A stretch of 64,000 nucleotides of DNA from Streptomyces sp. HUAS MG91 (GTDB taxonomy: Bacteria > Actinomycetota > Actinomycetes > Streptomycetales > Streptomycetaceae), in assembly GCF_040529335.1 (NCBI RefSeq), contig NZ_CP159534.1:1426001-1490000 (forward strand), given 5' to 3'. The notes under the pieces were generated by a model, which was not told where the DNA came from, made no database searches, and saw only the letters and a program-made list of their open reading frames with translations. How positions within the stretch are numbered: the first letter of the stretch is position 1; each line of letters opens with the position of its first letter. The translations under genes and the position numbers were made by a program. This document shows positions 12,140-22,944 of the stretch, piece after piece.

Positions 12140-13539
12140 GCGGAACTCTCCTCGTCGTACGGGGCGATGGCACGGGCGGGACGCGTGTCGGCCGCGTCCC
12201 GCAGGCGGGTCAGTTCGGTCTCGGTGAGCCGGTAGCGGGCCAGCAGCGGAAGGCTCAGGAGCAGCAGGACGGCGGGCAGCACACCGAAGCCGGTCACGAT
12301 CGCGGTGAGCGCCGAGCCGGGCTGGGCCACCCGGTGGTCGGCGTCGGACGAGACGAAGCCGCCGACCGAGAGCACGAGCCCGAAGAGGCCGGGCCCCAGG
12401 GCGAGTCCCAGCGTCTCCCCCGCGGTCCACAGCCCGGTGAAGACGCCGGCCCGGCGCCGGCCGCTGGTGTACGCGTCGGCGGCGATCGCGTCGCCGAGCA
12501 TGGCGAGCGGCAGCATCTGCATGCCCGCGTACCCGACACCGGCCAGGGCCACGGCCGCGTAGATCAGGGCGTCGGGCAGGTGCCGTCCGGCCGCCGCGCC
12601 CAGCGCGCCGACGAGGAAGCAGAGCGAGGCGGCGACGGCCGCGTCGCGTTTGCCGCTGCGGCGGCCGACAGCGAGCCACAGCGGCATCGCGAGCAGCGAC
12701 GGCACGATGAGGCAGACGAACAGGACGGTCGTGGCGCCCGGCCGGTCCAGGATGTACGTGGCGAAGTACTGGGTGCCCGCGAGCATCAGGCCGGTCGCGG
12801 CGGCCTGCACCACGAAGGCGGCGAGCAGCCAGAAGAAGGGCGCGTTGCCGCGGGCGGCGCGCAGCTGGGCGCGCAGGCCGGGCTCGCTGGTGGTCCGGAC
12901 GACGGCCCGGGTGCCGGCCGTGGCGCCCACGGCGGCGAGCATGCCGAGCGCGAGGACCGCGCCGATCACGAGCCCCATCAGCCGGTAGCCGCCCGCGCTC
13001 CCCCGGTCGTCGGCCGTGGAGCCCGCGAGCACCGGCGCGACGGCGCCCGACAGCAGGATCGCCACGGCGAGGAAGGCGACGCGCCAGGACATGACGCGGG
13101 CCCGTTCGTCGGGATCGGCGGTGAGTTCCGCGGGCAGCGCGACGTACGGGACCTGGAAGCAGGCGTACGCGGAGGCGGTCAGCAGGAAGAGCGCGGCGAC
13201 ATAGGCGGCGGCCGGGCCGCCTTCGAGGCCGCCGGGCGCCGCGAACATGGCGGCGAAGCAGAGCGGCATGGTGACGGCGCCGAGCAGCATCCAGGAGCGG
13301 CGCGGGCCGAAACGAGAGCGGGTGCTGCGGTCGGAGAGGCTGCCGATCCACGGGTTGAGCAGCACGTCCCACGCCTTGGGCAGGAAGACGAGCAGTCCGG
13401 CGAGGCCCGCGCCGACGCCGAGGACGTCGGTCAGGTAGTAGAGCAGCAGCAGACCGGGGACGGTACCGAAGGTGCCGGTGGCGAAGGAGCCGAGGCCGTA
13501 GCCGATCCGGGTCCGGGCGGAGAGGCCTGTTGGGGACAT
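12136..13539 (-). CDS. GPH-family (MelB-like) cation:sugar symporter, MFS fold
   Basis: A 467-residue polytopic membrane protein with about 12 hydrophobic segments. The N-terminal RIGYGLGSFATG and the loop PKAWDVLLNPWIGSLSDRSTRSRFGPRRSW are diagnostic of glycoside-pentoside-hexuronide:cation symporters, including the Asp that binds the coupling cation in this family. It is translationally coupled (ATGA) to the downstream S1P-lyase-like gene. This two-gene unit splits the bldD-nusB adjacency I remember for S. coelicolor, so it may be a lineage-specific insertion. The transported compound is unknown. Confidence 0.88.
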   Translation of the reverse strand: MSPTGLSARTRIGYGLGSFATGTFGTVPGLLLLYYLTDVLGVGAGLAGLLVFLPKAWDVLLNPWIGSLSDRSTRSRFGPRRSWMLLGAVTMPLCFAAMFAAPGGLEGGPAAAYVAALFLLTASAYACFQVPYVALPAELTADPDERARVMSWRVAFLAVAILLSGAVAPVLAGSTADDRGSAGGYRLMGLVIGAVLALGMLAAVGATAGTRAVVRTTSEPGLRAQLRAARGNAPFFWLLAAFVVQAAATGLMLAGTQYFATYILDRPGATTVLFVCLIVPSLLAMPLWLAVGRRSGKRDAAVAASLCFLVGALGAAAGRHLPDALIYAAVALAGVGYAGMQMLPLAMLGDAIAADAYTSGRRRAGVFTGLWTAGETLGLALGPGLFGLVLSVGGFVSSDADHRVAQPGSALTAIVTGFGVLPAVLLLLSLPLLARYRLTETELTRLRDAADTRPARAIAPYDEESSA

Positions 13540-13573
13540 GGCGAGAACCTACGCAGGATCCCCGGGAACGCAC

Positions 13574-13616
13574 CAGGCCCGAAGCAGAACAATGTTCAGG
13601 TTCTGCTTCGGGCCTG
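13574..13616 (-). terminator. Terminator downstream of nusB
   Basis: A perfect 17-bp inverted repeat (CAGGCCCGAAGCAGAAC and its complement) with a 9-nt loop, 25 nt past the nusB stop and just upstream of the transporter start. It probably ends the efp-nusB transcript. Confidence 0.85.
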
Positions 13617-13641
13617 CGAGCTTGCTGGGCGACTGCGGCTT

Positions 13642-14076
13642 TTATGCCTCGTCGCGGCGCAGCGACGGCTTCAGGTCCTTGAAGCGGGCCAGAAGACCGT
13701 TGATGAACGCCGGGGACTCGTCGGTGGAGAACTCCTTGGCCAGGGAGACGGCCTCGTCGAGCACCACGGCGTCCGGGGTCCCGTCGACCCAGATCAGCTC
13801 GTACGCACCGAGCCGCAGGATGTTGCGGTCGACGACGGGCATCCGGTCGAGGGTCCAGTCGACGGCGTACTGGGAGATCAGCTCGTCGATGCGGCGGGCC
13901 TTGGGGGCGTACCCCTCGACCAGCTCCATCGTGTACTCGCTGACGGGCGGCTGCTGCGGGTCGCTGTGCGAGTTCTTGACCCAGTCCGCGAGGACCGTGA
14001 CGACGTCGGCGCCGCGCTGGTCGGCCTCGAAGAGGACCTGGAAGGCTCGCTTGCGGGCCGTGTTACGGGCGGCCAC
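13642..14076 (-). CDS. nusB: Transcription antitermination factor NusB
   Basis: An RNA-binding factor that acts with NusE/S10 in rRNA antitermination. At 144 residues it is all-helical, beginning with AARNTARKRAFQVLFEADQRG and including LDRMPVVDRNILRLGAYEL and the C-terminal DESPAFINGLLARF, all NusB hallmarks. The start is GTG, 2 nt after the efp stop, so it is probably translated by re-initiation on the efp message. Confidence 0.96.
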   Translation of the reverse strand: MAARNTARKRAFQVLFEADQRGADVVTVLADWVKNSHSDPQQPPVSEYTMELVEGYAPKARRIDELISQYAVDWTLDRMPVVDRNILRLGAYELIWVDGTPDAVVLDEAVSLAKEFSTDESPAFINGLLARFKDLKPSLRRDEA

Positions 14077-14078
14077 GG

Positions 14079-14645
14079 TTAGCTGTTCACCCGGCCGAGG
14101 TAGCTGCTGTCACGGGTGTCGACCTTGATCTTCTCGCCCGTGGTGATGAAGAGCGGGACCTGGATCTGGTGGTCCGTCTCCAGCGTCGCCGGCTTGGTGC
14201 CACCGGTGGACCGGTCGCCCTGGACGCCCGGCTCGGTCTCCTTGACGACCAGCTCGACGGCGGCCGGCAGCTCGACGAAGAGCACCTCGCCCTCGTGCTG
14301 GGCGACCGTGGCGGTGAAGCCCTCGATCAGGAAGTTGGCGGCGTCGCCGACGGCCTTGCGGTCGACCATGAGCTGGTCGTAGGTCTCCATGTCCATGAAG
14401 ACGAAGTACTCGCCGTCCATGTACGAGAACTGCATGTCGCGCTTGTCGACAGTGGCCGTCTCGACCTTGACGCCGGCATTGAACGTCTTGTCGACAACCT
14501 TGCCGGAGAGCACGTTCTTCAGCTTGGTGCGCACGAAGGCAGGGCCCTTGCCGGGCTTGACGTGCTGGAACTCGACGACGGACCAGAGCTGGCCGCCTTC
14601 GAGCTTGAGGACCAGGCCGTTCTTGAGGTCGTTCGTGGAAGCCAC
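14079..14645 (-). CDS. efp: Translation elongation factor P
   Basis: Relieves ribosome stalling at polyproline. It has the three-domain EF-P length (188 residues), starting [17 protein letters not shown]. The tip loop that reaches the peptidyl-transferase centre reads KPGKGPAF, with Lys33 flanked by prolines and glycines (PGKGP). That is the symmetrical loop of actinobacterial EF-P reported to work without lysine modification. The start is GTG with AGGAGA 11 nt upstream; longer in-frame readings lack family similarity. It forms an operon with nusB. Confidence 0.97.
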   Translation of the reverse strand: MASTNDLKNGLVLKLEGGQLWSVVEFQHVKPGKGPAFVRTKLKNVLSGKVVDKTFNAGVKVETATVDKRDMQFSYMDGEYFVFMDMETYDQLMVDRKAVGDAANFLIEGFTATVAQHEGEVLFVELPAAVELVVKETEPGVQGDRSTGGTKPATLETDHQIQVPLFITTGEKIKVDTRDSSYLGRVNS

Positions 14646-14706
14646 GGTTGCGGAATCTCCTGGACTGACGTGGACGACCCCGGGGCCCGCGCACAGCCCT
14701 GCGGGG

Positions 14707-15825
14707 CTAGAGCGCGAGCAGCTCCTTGGTCGTGATGGTGAGTAGCTCGGGTCCGCCGTCCGCCTCGGGGCGGACGACGAGCGTGTCATCGATCCGGACG
14801 CCGCCCCGGCCCGGGAGGTGAACCCCCGGTTCGACGGTGACCGGCACACAAGCGTCAAGTTTACCCATGGCGGCGGGGGCCAACTGCGGGTCCTCTTCGA
14901 TTTCGAGGCCCACCCCGTGTCCGGTCAGCTGCGCGAGCCCGTCACCATACCCTGCGGCGTCCAGTACCTGGCGGGCGGCCCGGTCCGCCTCCCGGCACTC
15001 CACGCCCGGCGCCAGGCTCTCCCGGCCGGCCCGCTGAGCGGCGAAGACCAGGTCGTACAGGTCGATCTGCCAGTCGGCGGGCGAGGTCCCGATGACGAAG
15101 GTGCGGCCGATCTCGCACCGGTAGCCGCGGTAGGTGGCCCCCAGGCAGACGGAGAGGAAATCGCCCTCCTCGACCCTGCGGTCGCCGGGCCGGTGCCCGC
15201 CGCGCCCCGAGTTCGGCCCGGTCCCGACCGAGGTGGGGAAGGCGGGGCCGTCGGCGCCGTGATCGACAAGTCGACGTTCCAGTTCGAGGGCGAGATGCCG
15301 CTCGGTGCGGCCGACGAGGATCGATTCGAGGAGTTCGCCCAGCGCCTGGTCGGCGATCTCGGCGGCGATCCGCAGACAGGAGATCTCCTCGGCGTCCTTG
15401 ACCAGGCGCAGCTGCTCGACGGCCCGGTTGAGGTCGGCGAGCCGCAGCCGGGGCGCGACGGAGCCGAGCGCCCGGTGCCGGGCCACCGTCAGATGGTGCT
15501 CCTCCACGGCGAGCGAGTCGGCGCCCCGGGCCGCGGCCACGTCCGCGGCGGCGACGGCCGCGTCCCCGGCGGGCGCGGACAGCACCTGCACCCGCAGCTC
15601 CTCGTCGGCCCGGCCCTCGGCGGTCTGCCCGCTCGGCGGGCGCGCGCACAGCAGCACGTCGTCGCCGCCACCGGGCTCGCGGCCCAGCAGGAGCACCGCG
15701 CCGTGCGGCGCCGCTCCGGCGAGATAGCGGACATTGGCGGGCCGCGACACCAGGGCGGCCGCACTGCCGCCCGCTGTCGCACGCTCTCTCAGCCGGTCCC
15801 GTCGGGCCGCGTACACCTCTGCCAT
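14707..15825 (-). CDS. M24-family aminopeptidase P/Xaa-Pro dipeptidase homologue with altered metal ligands
   Basis: A 372-residue protein with a creatinase N-terminal domain (1-130) and a pita-bread C-terminal domain. [12 protein letters not shown] and [17 protein letters not shown] mark the fold. Three of the five canonical metal ligands appear changed. The aspartate expected in a D-x-G motif is Cys ([11 protein letters not shown]). The aspartate normally before TRT is Glu (CEIGRTF). The last glutamate is Asp (RIDD). The usual second His of the GHG...EVHE region is Glu. It lies just upstream of efp in the usual place for pepQ. It could be a peptidase with unusual metal needs or a non-catalytic paralogue. 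Confidence 0.85.
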   Translation of the reverse strand: MAEVYAARRDRLRERATAGGSAAALVSRPANVRYLAGAAPHGAVLLLGREPGGGDDVLLCARPPSGQTAEGRADEELRVQVLSAPAGDAAVAAADVAAARGADSLAVEEHHLTVARHRALGSVAPRLRLADLNRAVEQLRLVKDAEEISCLRIAAEIADQALGELLESILVGRTERHLALELERRLVDHGADGPAFPTSVGTGPNSGRGGHRPGDRRVEEGDFLSVCLGATYRGYRCEIGRTFVIGTSPADWQIDLYDLVFAAQRAGRESLAPGVECREADRAARQVLDAAGYGDGLAQLTGHGVGLEIEEDPQLAPAAMGKLDACVPVTVEPGVHLPGRGGVRIDDTLVVRPEADGGPELLTITTKELLAL

Positions 15826-15919
15826 GAGGCCGAGCGTACGAGCGGGGGCGCGTCCCGGCCGGTTCAGCGCGTCCGGACGGGCGTTCCCCAGGGGGCGGGA
15901 GGGGCTCAGGGGTGACGAT

Positions 15920-16747
15920 TCACCACTGGGGCGGGCTCGCGATGGCCCGGGCGAGCACGTCGTCGAGCACCTGCGCGGTGCCCACGACGTCGAGCTGGGA
16001 GTTGTCGATGATCGGCAGTCCTGAGCCGTACCAGCCGGCCATGCGGCCGTGGATGCGGGCGACCTCTTCGTCGGTCAGCCGGCGGTTGCCGCTGCGCTGG
16101 GCGTTGCGCTCCAGGACGATCTCCAGGCCCGGCAGCAGGACGACGGGCAGCAGCCCGGGCCCCACGTGCCGCTTCCAGCCGCCGAGGCCGACGACGGGCC
16201 GGTCGGGGAAGACGGCGTCGTCGAGGATGCAGGAGATCCCGTTCGCCAGGAAATTGCGGGCGGCGAAGCCGCAGGTGCGGCGGGCCAGGCGGTACTGCGC
16301 CTCGCTGTTGTCGTTCCAGCCGCTCTGCGGGTCGGCGAACCCGGACCGCACCCATTCCCGTACGTCGTCCAGGCTGATGTGGGCCGTCGGGACCCGGCGG
16401 CACTCCGCCCAGTACTTGGCGACGCTGGTCTTGCCGGCGCCCGCGGGGCCGATCAGCAGGACCGCGAGGGTGGTGGCGCTCGGGTCGGCGGGGGCCTGCG
16501 CGGGCGGCGGGCTCGGCACGGCGACCGGACCGCCGGGCGGGAGCTGCACATGGCCCGTGGTGTCCCGGTGCGGCGGCACCGGCGGATGCGGGTGCGGCGG
16601 CGGGACGGGCGGATGGTGCGGGGCGCCGGTGAAACCGGGCGCGCCGGGCTGCTGCTGCGCCTGGCTCCCGGCGGTGGCCGGGCCCGGGCCCGGGCCGTGC
16701 CCCGGCTGATGGGGCGGTGGCAGCGGAGACCCCACTGCGTGCTGCAT
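15920..16747 (-). CDS. P-loop ATP-binding protein (AAA_33/kinase-like) with proline-rich N-terminus
   Basis: 275 residues. The first ~85 are Pro/His/Gly/Gln-rich and probably disordered. A P-loop NTPase domain follows with Walker A GPAGAGKTSVAKYW near residue 105. A later ILDDAVFPDRPV and an Arg-rich segment (VLERNAQRSGNRRLTDEEV) resemble the lid of small-molecule kinases. The ATG with GGAG 9 nt upstream is preferred to a TTG 8 codons earlier. It sits between aroB and the M24 peptidase gene. The substrate is unknown; RNA- or nucleoside-kinase-like activity is possible. Confidence 0.85.
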   Translation of the reverse strand: MQHAVGSPLPPPHQPGHGPGPGPATAGSQAQQQPGAPGFTGAPHHPPVPPPHPHPPVPPHRDTTGHVQLPPGGPVAVPSPPPAQAPADPSATTLAVLLIGPAGAGKTSVAKYWAECRRVPTAHISLDDVREWVRSGFADPQSGWNDNSEAQYRLARRTCGFAARNFLANGISCILDDAVFPDRPVVGLGGWKRHVGPGLLPVVLLPGLEIVLERNAQRSGNRRLTDEEVARIHGRMAGWYGSGLPIIDNSQLDVVGTAQVLDDVLARAIASPPQW

Positions 16748-16817
16748 CCGGTGCCACTCCGTCTCGTACAACCGTCAGGGAGGCGTCGGCGAACCGAGCG
16801 CTATCGAACGGTACCGT

Positions 16818-16847
16818 CCCGGGCCGCCGTTGTGTGAACGGCCCGGG
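16818..16847 (-). terminator. Hairpin downstream of aroB
   Basis: CCCGGGCCG at 16818 pairs with CGGCCCGGG at 16839 around a 12-nt loop that can form further pairs (CCGTT/AACGG). It lies about 35 nt past the aroB stop and upstream of the P-loop gene, so it probably ends the aro transcript. Confidence 0.65.
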
Positions 16848-16881
16848 TGGACGCAAAGTGCCCGCCCCTCAACGAGCGGGG

Positions 16882-18481
<1,600 letters not shown>

Positions 18482-18485
<4 letters not shown>

Positions 18486-19666
18486 CGGATCTGGAGGTTG
18501 TCGAGGTAGGACCGCACGTTGCGCCGGGTCTCGGGCACGCTGTCGCCGCCGAACTTCTCCGCGACGGCGTCCGCGAGGACGAGGGCGACCATGGCCTCGG
18601 CGACGATGCCGGCGGCCGGCACGGCGGAGACGTCGGAGCGCTGGTGGTGGGCCTGCGCGGCCTCACCGGTGGCGACGTCGACGGTCTTCAGGGCGCGCGG
18701 CACGGTCGCGATCGGCTTCATCGCGGCGCGGACCCGCAGCAGCTCACCGGTGGTCAGACCGCCCTCGGTGCCACCGGACCGGCCGGAGACGCGGCGGATG
18801 CCCTCGGCGGTGTTGACGATCTCGTCGTGGGCCTGCGAACCCGGCACCCGGGCCAGGTCGAAGCCGTCGCCGATCTCGACGCCCTTGATGGCCTGGATGC
18901 CCATGAGGGCGCCCGCGAGCCGGGCGTCGAGCTTGCGGTCCCAGTGCACGTGCGAGCCCAGGCCCACCGGCACGTCGTAGGCCAGCACCTCGACGACACC
19001 GCCGAGCGTGTCGCCGTCCTTGTGGGCCTGGTCGACCTCGGCGACCATCGCCTTCGAGGCGACGGCGTCCAGGCAGCGCAGCGGGTCGGCGTCCAGCTTC
19101 TCCACGTCGGCCGGCGTCGGGTACACGCCGTGCGGCGCCTTGACGGAGCAGAGCTCGACGACGTGGCTGACGATCTCGATGCCGGCCGTCTCCTTGAGGT
19201 ACGACCGGGCGATCGCGCCGAGGGCGACCCGCGCCGCGGTCTCGCGCGCCGAGGCCCGCTCCAGGATGGGCCGCGCCTCGTCGAAGCCGTACTTCTGCAT
19301 GCCCGCCAGGTCGGCGTGGCCGGGGCGGGGCCGGGTCAGCGGCGCGTTGCGCGCGAGGTCCTTGAGGATCTCGGGGTCGACGGGGTCGGCCGCCATGACC
19401 TGCTCCCACTTCGGCCACTCGGTGTTGCCCACCATGACCGCGACCGGGGAGCCCAGGGTCAGACCGTGCCGGACGCCGCCCAGGAAGGTGACCTCGTCCC
19501 GCTCGAACTTCATCCGCGCACCGCGGCCATAGCCGAGGCGCCGCCGTGCCAGGTGGTCCGCCACCATCTCCGTGGTGATCGGAACGCCGGCGGGAAGTCC
19601 CTCCAGCGTCGCGACAAGTGCGGGTCCGTGCGACTCACCCGCGGTCAGCCAGCGCAACCTGCTCAA
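18482..19666 (-). CDS. aroC: Chorismate synthase
   Basis: Last common step of aromatic synthesis: anti-1,4-elimination of phosphate from EPSP, using reduced FMN as cofactor. 394 residues. Visible signatures include the N-terminal [34 protein letters not shown], and [14 protein letters not shown] near the C-terminus. The start is TTG, supported by AGGAG 5 nt upstream. It begins the aroC-K-B transcription unit, about 165 nt downstream of aroE. Confidence 0.97.
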
Positions 19667-19832
19667 CGGTGCTCCTCATGCTCGCGCTCTGCGTAACTGC
19701 TCTGCGGGCGGCCCCGGACGGCACGTGCCGGGTCCGCCCCGCTTCCCCTGATCCTCCCATGCCCGGCCGCGCGCGCGTCCCGGTGTCCGCCTCGCGGACG
19801 CGGGGTGAGACGGGGAACACGCGCGGCGAGGG

Positions 19833-20672
19833 TCAGCCGAGCGACTTCCGGGCCGCCTCGCGCATCGCGGCGAGCACCGGCCGGGTGTCTCCGGTGAACT
19901 GTTCGAACTGGAAGACGGCCTGGTGCACGAGCAGGTCGAGGCCGCTGAGCACGGGTCCGCCGCGCCGCTGCCAGGCCGCCGCGAGGGGGGTCGGCCACGG
20001 GTCGTAGATCACGTCGAACAGCGTGCCTACGCGCGCGGGCACCGCGTCGACCAGGTGGTCGGTGCTGCCCTTGGGCGTCGTCGATATGACCAGCGGCGCC
20101 TCGAAGGCACGGGCCGCGTCGTCCCAGGCGGCGATGCGCACCGCGACGCCGAGCCGCTCGCCCCAGCCGCGCATCTCGTCGGCGCGCTGCCGGCTGCGGA
20201 CGTGGACGACGACCTCGCCCGTGCAGATCCGGGCCAGCGCGGCGAGCGCCGAGGACGCGGTGGCGCCCGCGCCGAGGACCGCGGCCGACTCGATCTTCTC
20301 GACGCCCTGCTCGTGCAGCGCGGCGACGAGACCCGGGATGTCGGTGTTGTCGCCGGTCCGCCGCCCGTCGGCGTGGAAGACGACGGTGTTCACCGCCTCG
20401 ACCGAGGCGGCGGTGTCGGTGATCCCGTCGAGCAGCGGGATCACCGCCCGCTTCAGCGGCATCGTCAGCGAGAGACCGGCCCACTCCTCGGCGCCGAGGC
20501 TCTTGAAGAACCCGGGCAGCGCCGCCTCGTCGACATCGAACCGGTCGTACGTCCAGTCGTCCAGGCCGAGGGCCCGGTAGGCCGCGGTGTGCAGCTGCGG
20601 CGAGAGCGAGTGGGCGATGGGGGAACCGAGAACTGCCGCTCTGCGCGCGTCAGTTGCCCTGCTGGCTGGCAT
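19833..20672 (-). CDS. aroE: Shikimate dehydrogenase
   Basis: Reduces 3-dehydroshikimate with NADPH. The 279-residue protein begins MPASRATDARRAAVLGSPIA. The shikimate-binding AHSLSPQLH is near residue 20, the catalytic Lys lies in MPLKRAV near 75, NTDIPG follows, and the nucleotide-binding loop is LGAGATASSALAAL. The start is inside the end of mltG (23-nt overlap) after a GGAGAAG site. An upstream in-frame start adds 11 unlikely residues. Confidence 0.95.
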   Translation of the reverse strand: MPASRATDARRAAVLGSPIAHSLSPQLHTAAYRALGLDDWTYDRFDVDEAALPGFFKSLGAEEWAGLSLTMPLKRAVIPLLDGITDTAASVEAVNTVVFHADGRRTGDNTDIPGLVAALHEQGVEKIESAAVLGAGATASSALAALARICTGEVVVHVRSRQRADEMRGWGERLGVAVRIAAWDDAARAFEAPLVISTTPKGSTDHLVDAVPARVGTLFDVIYDPWPTPLAAAWQRRGGPVLSGLDLLVHQAVFQFEQFTGDTRPVLAAMREAARKSLG

Positions 20673-22347
20673 TGAACTTCTCCGTGAGCTTCTCGAACTC
20701 GGCATGGGTCTTCGCGAACTCGGTCTTGTTCATGCCGTCCGTGGCAACGAAGTACAACCAGCCGTCGTGCGTCGGGGTCAGCGTCGCCGCGAGGGCGTCG
20801 TCGCCCGGGTTGCTGATCGGTCCCGGCGGCAGACCCTTGTTCGTGTAGGTGTTGTACGGGTCCTTGTTGCTGCGGATCTCGTCCAGACCGATATTGATGT
20901 TGCTCTGCTTCTTGAGGTAGTTGAAGGTCGAGTCGAACTGGAGGAGCTGCACGGTCTCCGTGTTCGTCGGCTTGAGGCGGTTGTAGACCACCTCGGCCAT
21001 CTTGCGGAAGTCGTCGTGCGTCTTGCCCTCGGCCTGCACGAGGCTGGCGACGGTGAGCACCTGCCACGCCCCGTCGAGGTGCAGTTCCTTGGCCTTGCCC
21101 TCCAGGTCGAGCTTCTCGTAGTTCTCGTTGGCCCGCTCGACCATCTGCTTGAGCACGTCCTCGGGATCCATGCCCTTGGCGACCGCGTAGCTCGACGGGT
21201 ACAGGAACCCTTCCAGCGGGTCCTTCAGCTTCGCGTGACCCTGCGCCCAGCCCGGCAGACCGAGATCCTTGTAGTGCTCCTTGGCCGCCTTCTCGGTCGT
21301 GCCCTTGTCGACCTTCAGCTTGGAGTCGATCAGCTCGTAGATCTTGGCGTTGCGCCAGCCCTCGCCGATGATCATGTTGGCCTTGCTCTTCGGGCTCAGC
21401 ATCAGTTTGACCGCGCTGGCCCCCGACATCTCCCTCTGGAGGATGTAGGCGCCCGCCTGGATCGTCTTGCCCTGCGGATTGGCCGACTGCGCCGCGACGA
21501 AGGCGTCGACGCTCTGCACGACACCGGCCGCCTTGAGCTTCTGGCCGATGGTGTAGCCGTCGGAGCCCTTGTCGATGACGACGCTGACCGTCTCGCCGTT
21601 GCCGTCGCCCGAGTAGTCCGGCGCCGAGCCGAAACGGTCCTGGTAGAACTGGTAGCCGAAATAGCCGACGCCGCCGACACCGGACGCGAAGATCACCGTG
21701 AGCACCAGGCAGGCACAGCCGCTGCGGCGCTTCTTCGGTTTTCGGCCACCGCGCCGGGCGCCCCGGTCGTCGCCCTCGCCGTCGTCATCGCCGCCGCCGT
21801 TGAAGAACGCGCTCTCGCCCTGATCGGGGCCCGCGTCCCACTCGGTCTGCGGCTCGGGCGCACGGCGGCGGCCCGGCGGCTCCGGCGGCGGGTAGGCGTC
21901 GGGGGTGCTGTAGTAATCCGGCTGGTCACCGCCGTTGTACGCGCCCTGATGGCCGGTGCCGTACGGGTCCGTGGGGTCGACGCCGTACGACGGGACCTGC
22001 CCCTGGCCGACGGGGTCCCAGCCGCCCTGGCCCTGCTGCTGACCGTCGTACCCCTGCTGCCCGTAGGCCGGGTCCTGACCGTATCCCTGGTTCTGCCCGT
22101 AGCCCTGACCGTAGCCCGGGTCCTGGCCGTAACCGGGGTCCTGGCCGTAGCCGTGACCGCCCTGTTGCTGGTGGCCCTGACTCCAGTCACCGGCGTACGT
22201 CTGCTGCGGCTGCTGCGGGTCGTAACTCCCCTGGCCGCCGTAGGCAGCCTGGCCGTGGCCGGCCTGCTGCTCCCACCCCTGGTCCCCGTACAACGGGTCC
22301 GCGGGGTGCCACGGTTCGGAGCCTTGGCCCCGGCCATAATCAGTCAT
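20650..22347 (-). CDS. mltG: Endolytic murein transglycosylase MltG (YceG)
   Basis: Cuts nascent glycan strands at the cell membrane. The 565-residue protein is longer than the ~340 of E. coli. The first ~220 residues are a cytosolic, low-complexity Gly/Gln/Tyr/Asp region with repeated YGQDPGYGQ units. Basic residues and one membrane helix (CACLVLTVIFASGVGGVGYFGY, about 232-253) come next. The extracellular YceG domain follows, with LEGFLYPSSY, the segment ASLVQAEGKT holding the conserved glutamate, and LQFDSTFNYL. It lies in the actinobacterial alaS-ruvX-mltG-aroE order and overlaps aroE. Confidence 0.93.
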   Translation of the reverse strand: MTDYGRGQGSEPWHPADPLYGDQGWEQQAGHGQAAYGGQGSYDPQQPQQTYAGDWSQGHQQQGGHGYGQDPGYGQDPGYGQGYGQNQGYGQDPAYGQQGYDGQQQGQGGWDPVGQGQVPSYGVDPTDPYGTGHQGAYNGGDQPDYYSTPDAYPPPEPPGRRRAPEPQTEWDAGPDQGESAFFNGGGDDDGEGDDRGARRGGRKPKKRRSGCACLVLTVIFASGVGGVGYFGYQFYQDRFGSAPDYSGDGNGETVSVVIDKGSDGYTIGQKLKAAGVVQSVDAFVAAQSANPQGKTIQAGAYILQREMSGASAVKLMLSPKSKANMIIGEGWRNAKIYELIDSKLKVDKGTTEKAAKEHYKDLGLPGWAQGHAKLKDPLEGFLYPSSYAVAKGMDPEDVLKQMVERANENYEKLDLEGKAKELHLDGAWQVLTVASLVQAEGKTHDDFRKMAEVVYNRLKPTNTETVQLLQFDSTFNYLKKQSNINIGLDEIRSNKDPYNTYTNKGLPPGPISNPGDDALAATLTPTHDGWLYFVATDGMNKTEFAKTHAEFEKLTEKFNASQQGN

Positions 22348-22479
22348 CGGTCCCCTACAAGCCGCGAGGCGGGGAGGGAGGGCCCGATTTCCGGTCGGGA
22401 GGGCAACCGTTCCGCCTCTTGATGCTGTGCGGCAGCTGTTCGAACGCCGCCGATCGCGCGGAACGTTACCGTATCGCGA

Positions 22480-22944
22480 TCAGACAACCACTTCGACGCC
22501 CTCGCCAGGGGCGTTTCCTGACGCCCGTTCGGACTCCAGGGCCTGCTGGAGGATGATGACGGCAGCCGCCTGGTCAATGACAGAACGGCCCTTTTTGGAC
22601 TTTACGCCGCTGGCGCGCAGACCCTGACTGGCCGTCACTGTGGTCATCCTCTCGTCCAGGAGCCTCACCGGAACGGGTGCGATGCCCCGCGCCATCTCCT
22701 GGGCGAAGCCACGGACCTTGGCGGCGGCCGGACCCTCGCCCCCCTTGAGGGAGCGGGGCAGTCCGACGACCACCTCGATCGGCTCGTACTCCTCGACGAG
22801 CTGCTTCAACCGCCGGTGGGCGGCCGGGACGTCACGCCCCGGCACGGTCTCCACCGGTGTCGCGAGGATGCCGTCGGGGTCGCAGGACGCGACCCCGATC
22901 CGGGCGTCCCCGACGTCGATCGCCAGCCGGCGGCCTCTGCGCAT
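22480..22944 (-). CDS. ruvX: Holliday junction resolvase-like RuvX/YqgF
   Basis: A 154-residue RNase H-fold protein of the YqgF family, proposed to act in 16S rRNA 5'-end maturation and/or as a resolvase. The catalytic-type strand AIDVGDARIGVA is at residues 8-19, EVVVGLPRSLKGGEGPAAA lies in the middle and LLDERMTTV near 98. The ATG overlaps the alaS stop (TGATG). The long frame reading upstream into alaS is a shadow. Confidence 0.93.
   Translation of the reverse strand: MRRGRRLAIDVGDARIGVASCDPDGILATPVETVPGRDVPAAHRRLKQLVEEYEPIEVVVGLPRSLKGGEGPAAAKVRGFAQEMARGIAPVPVRLLDERMTTVTASQGLRASGVKSKKGRSVIDQAAAVIILQQALESERASGNAPGEGVEVVV

Noticed and set aside
10697..13573. A single 958-codon reading that would fuse the transporter region to the PLP enzyme
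   Set aside because: Upstream of the PLP-enzyme ATG this frame is Arg/Pro-rich nonsense. The real transporter is encoded in another frame and ends in an ATGA overlap, so there are two genes rather than a fusion.
21690..22347. Short spaced repeats considered as a CRISPR array or minisatellite
   Set aside because: They are in-frame YGQDPGYGQ codon repeats of the MltG N-terminus, contiguous and without spacers.
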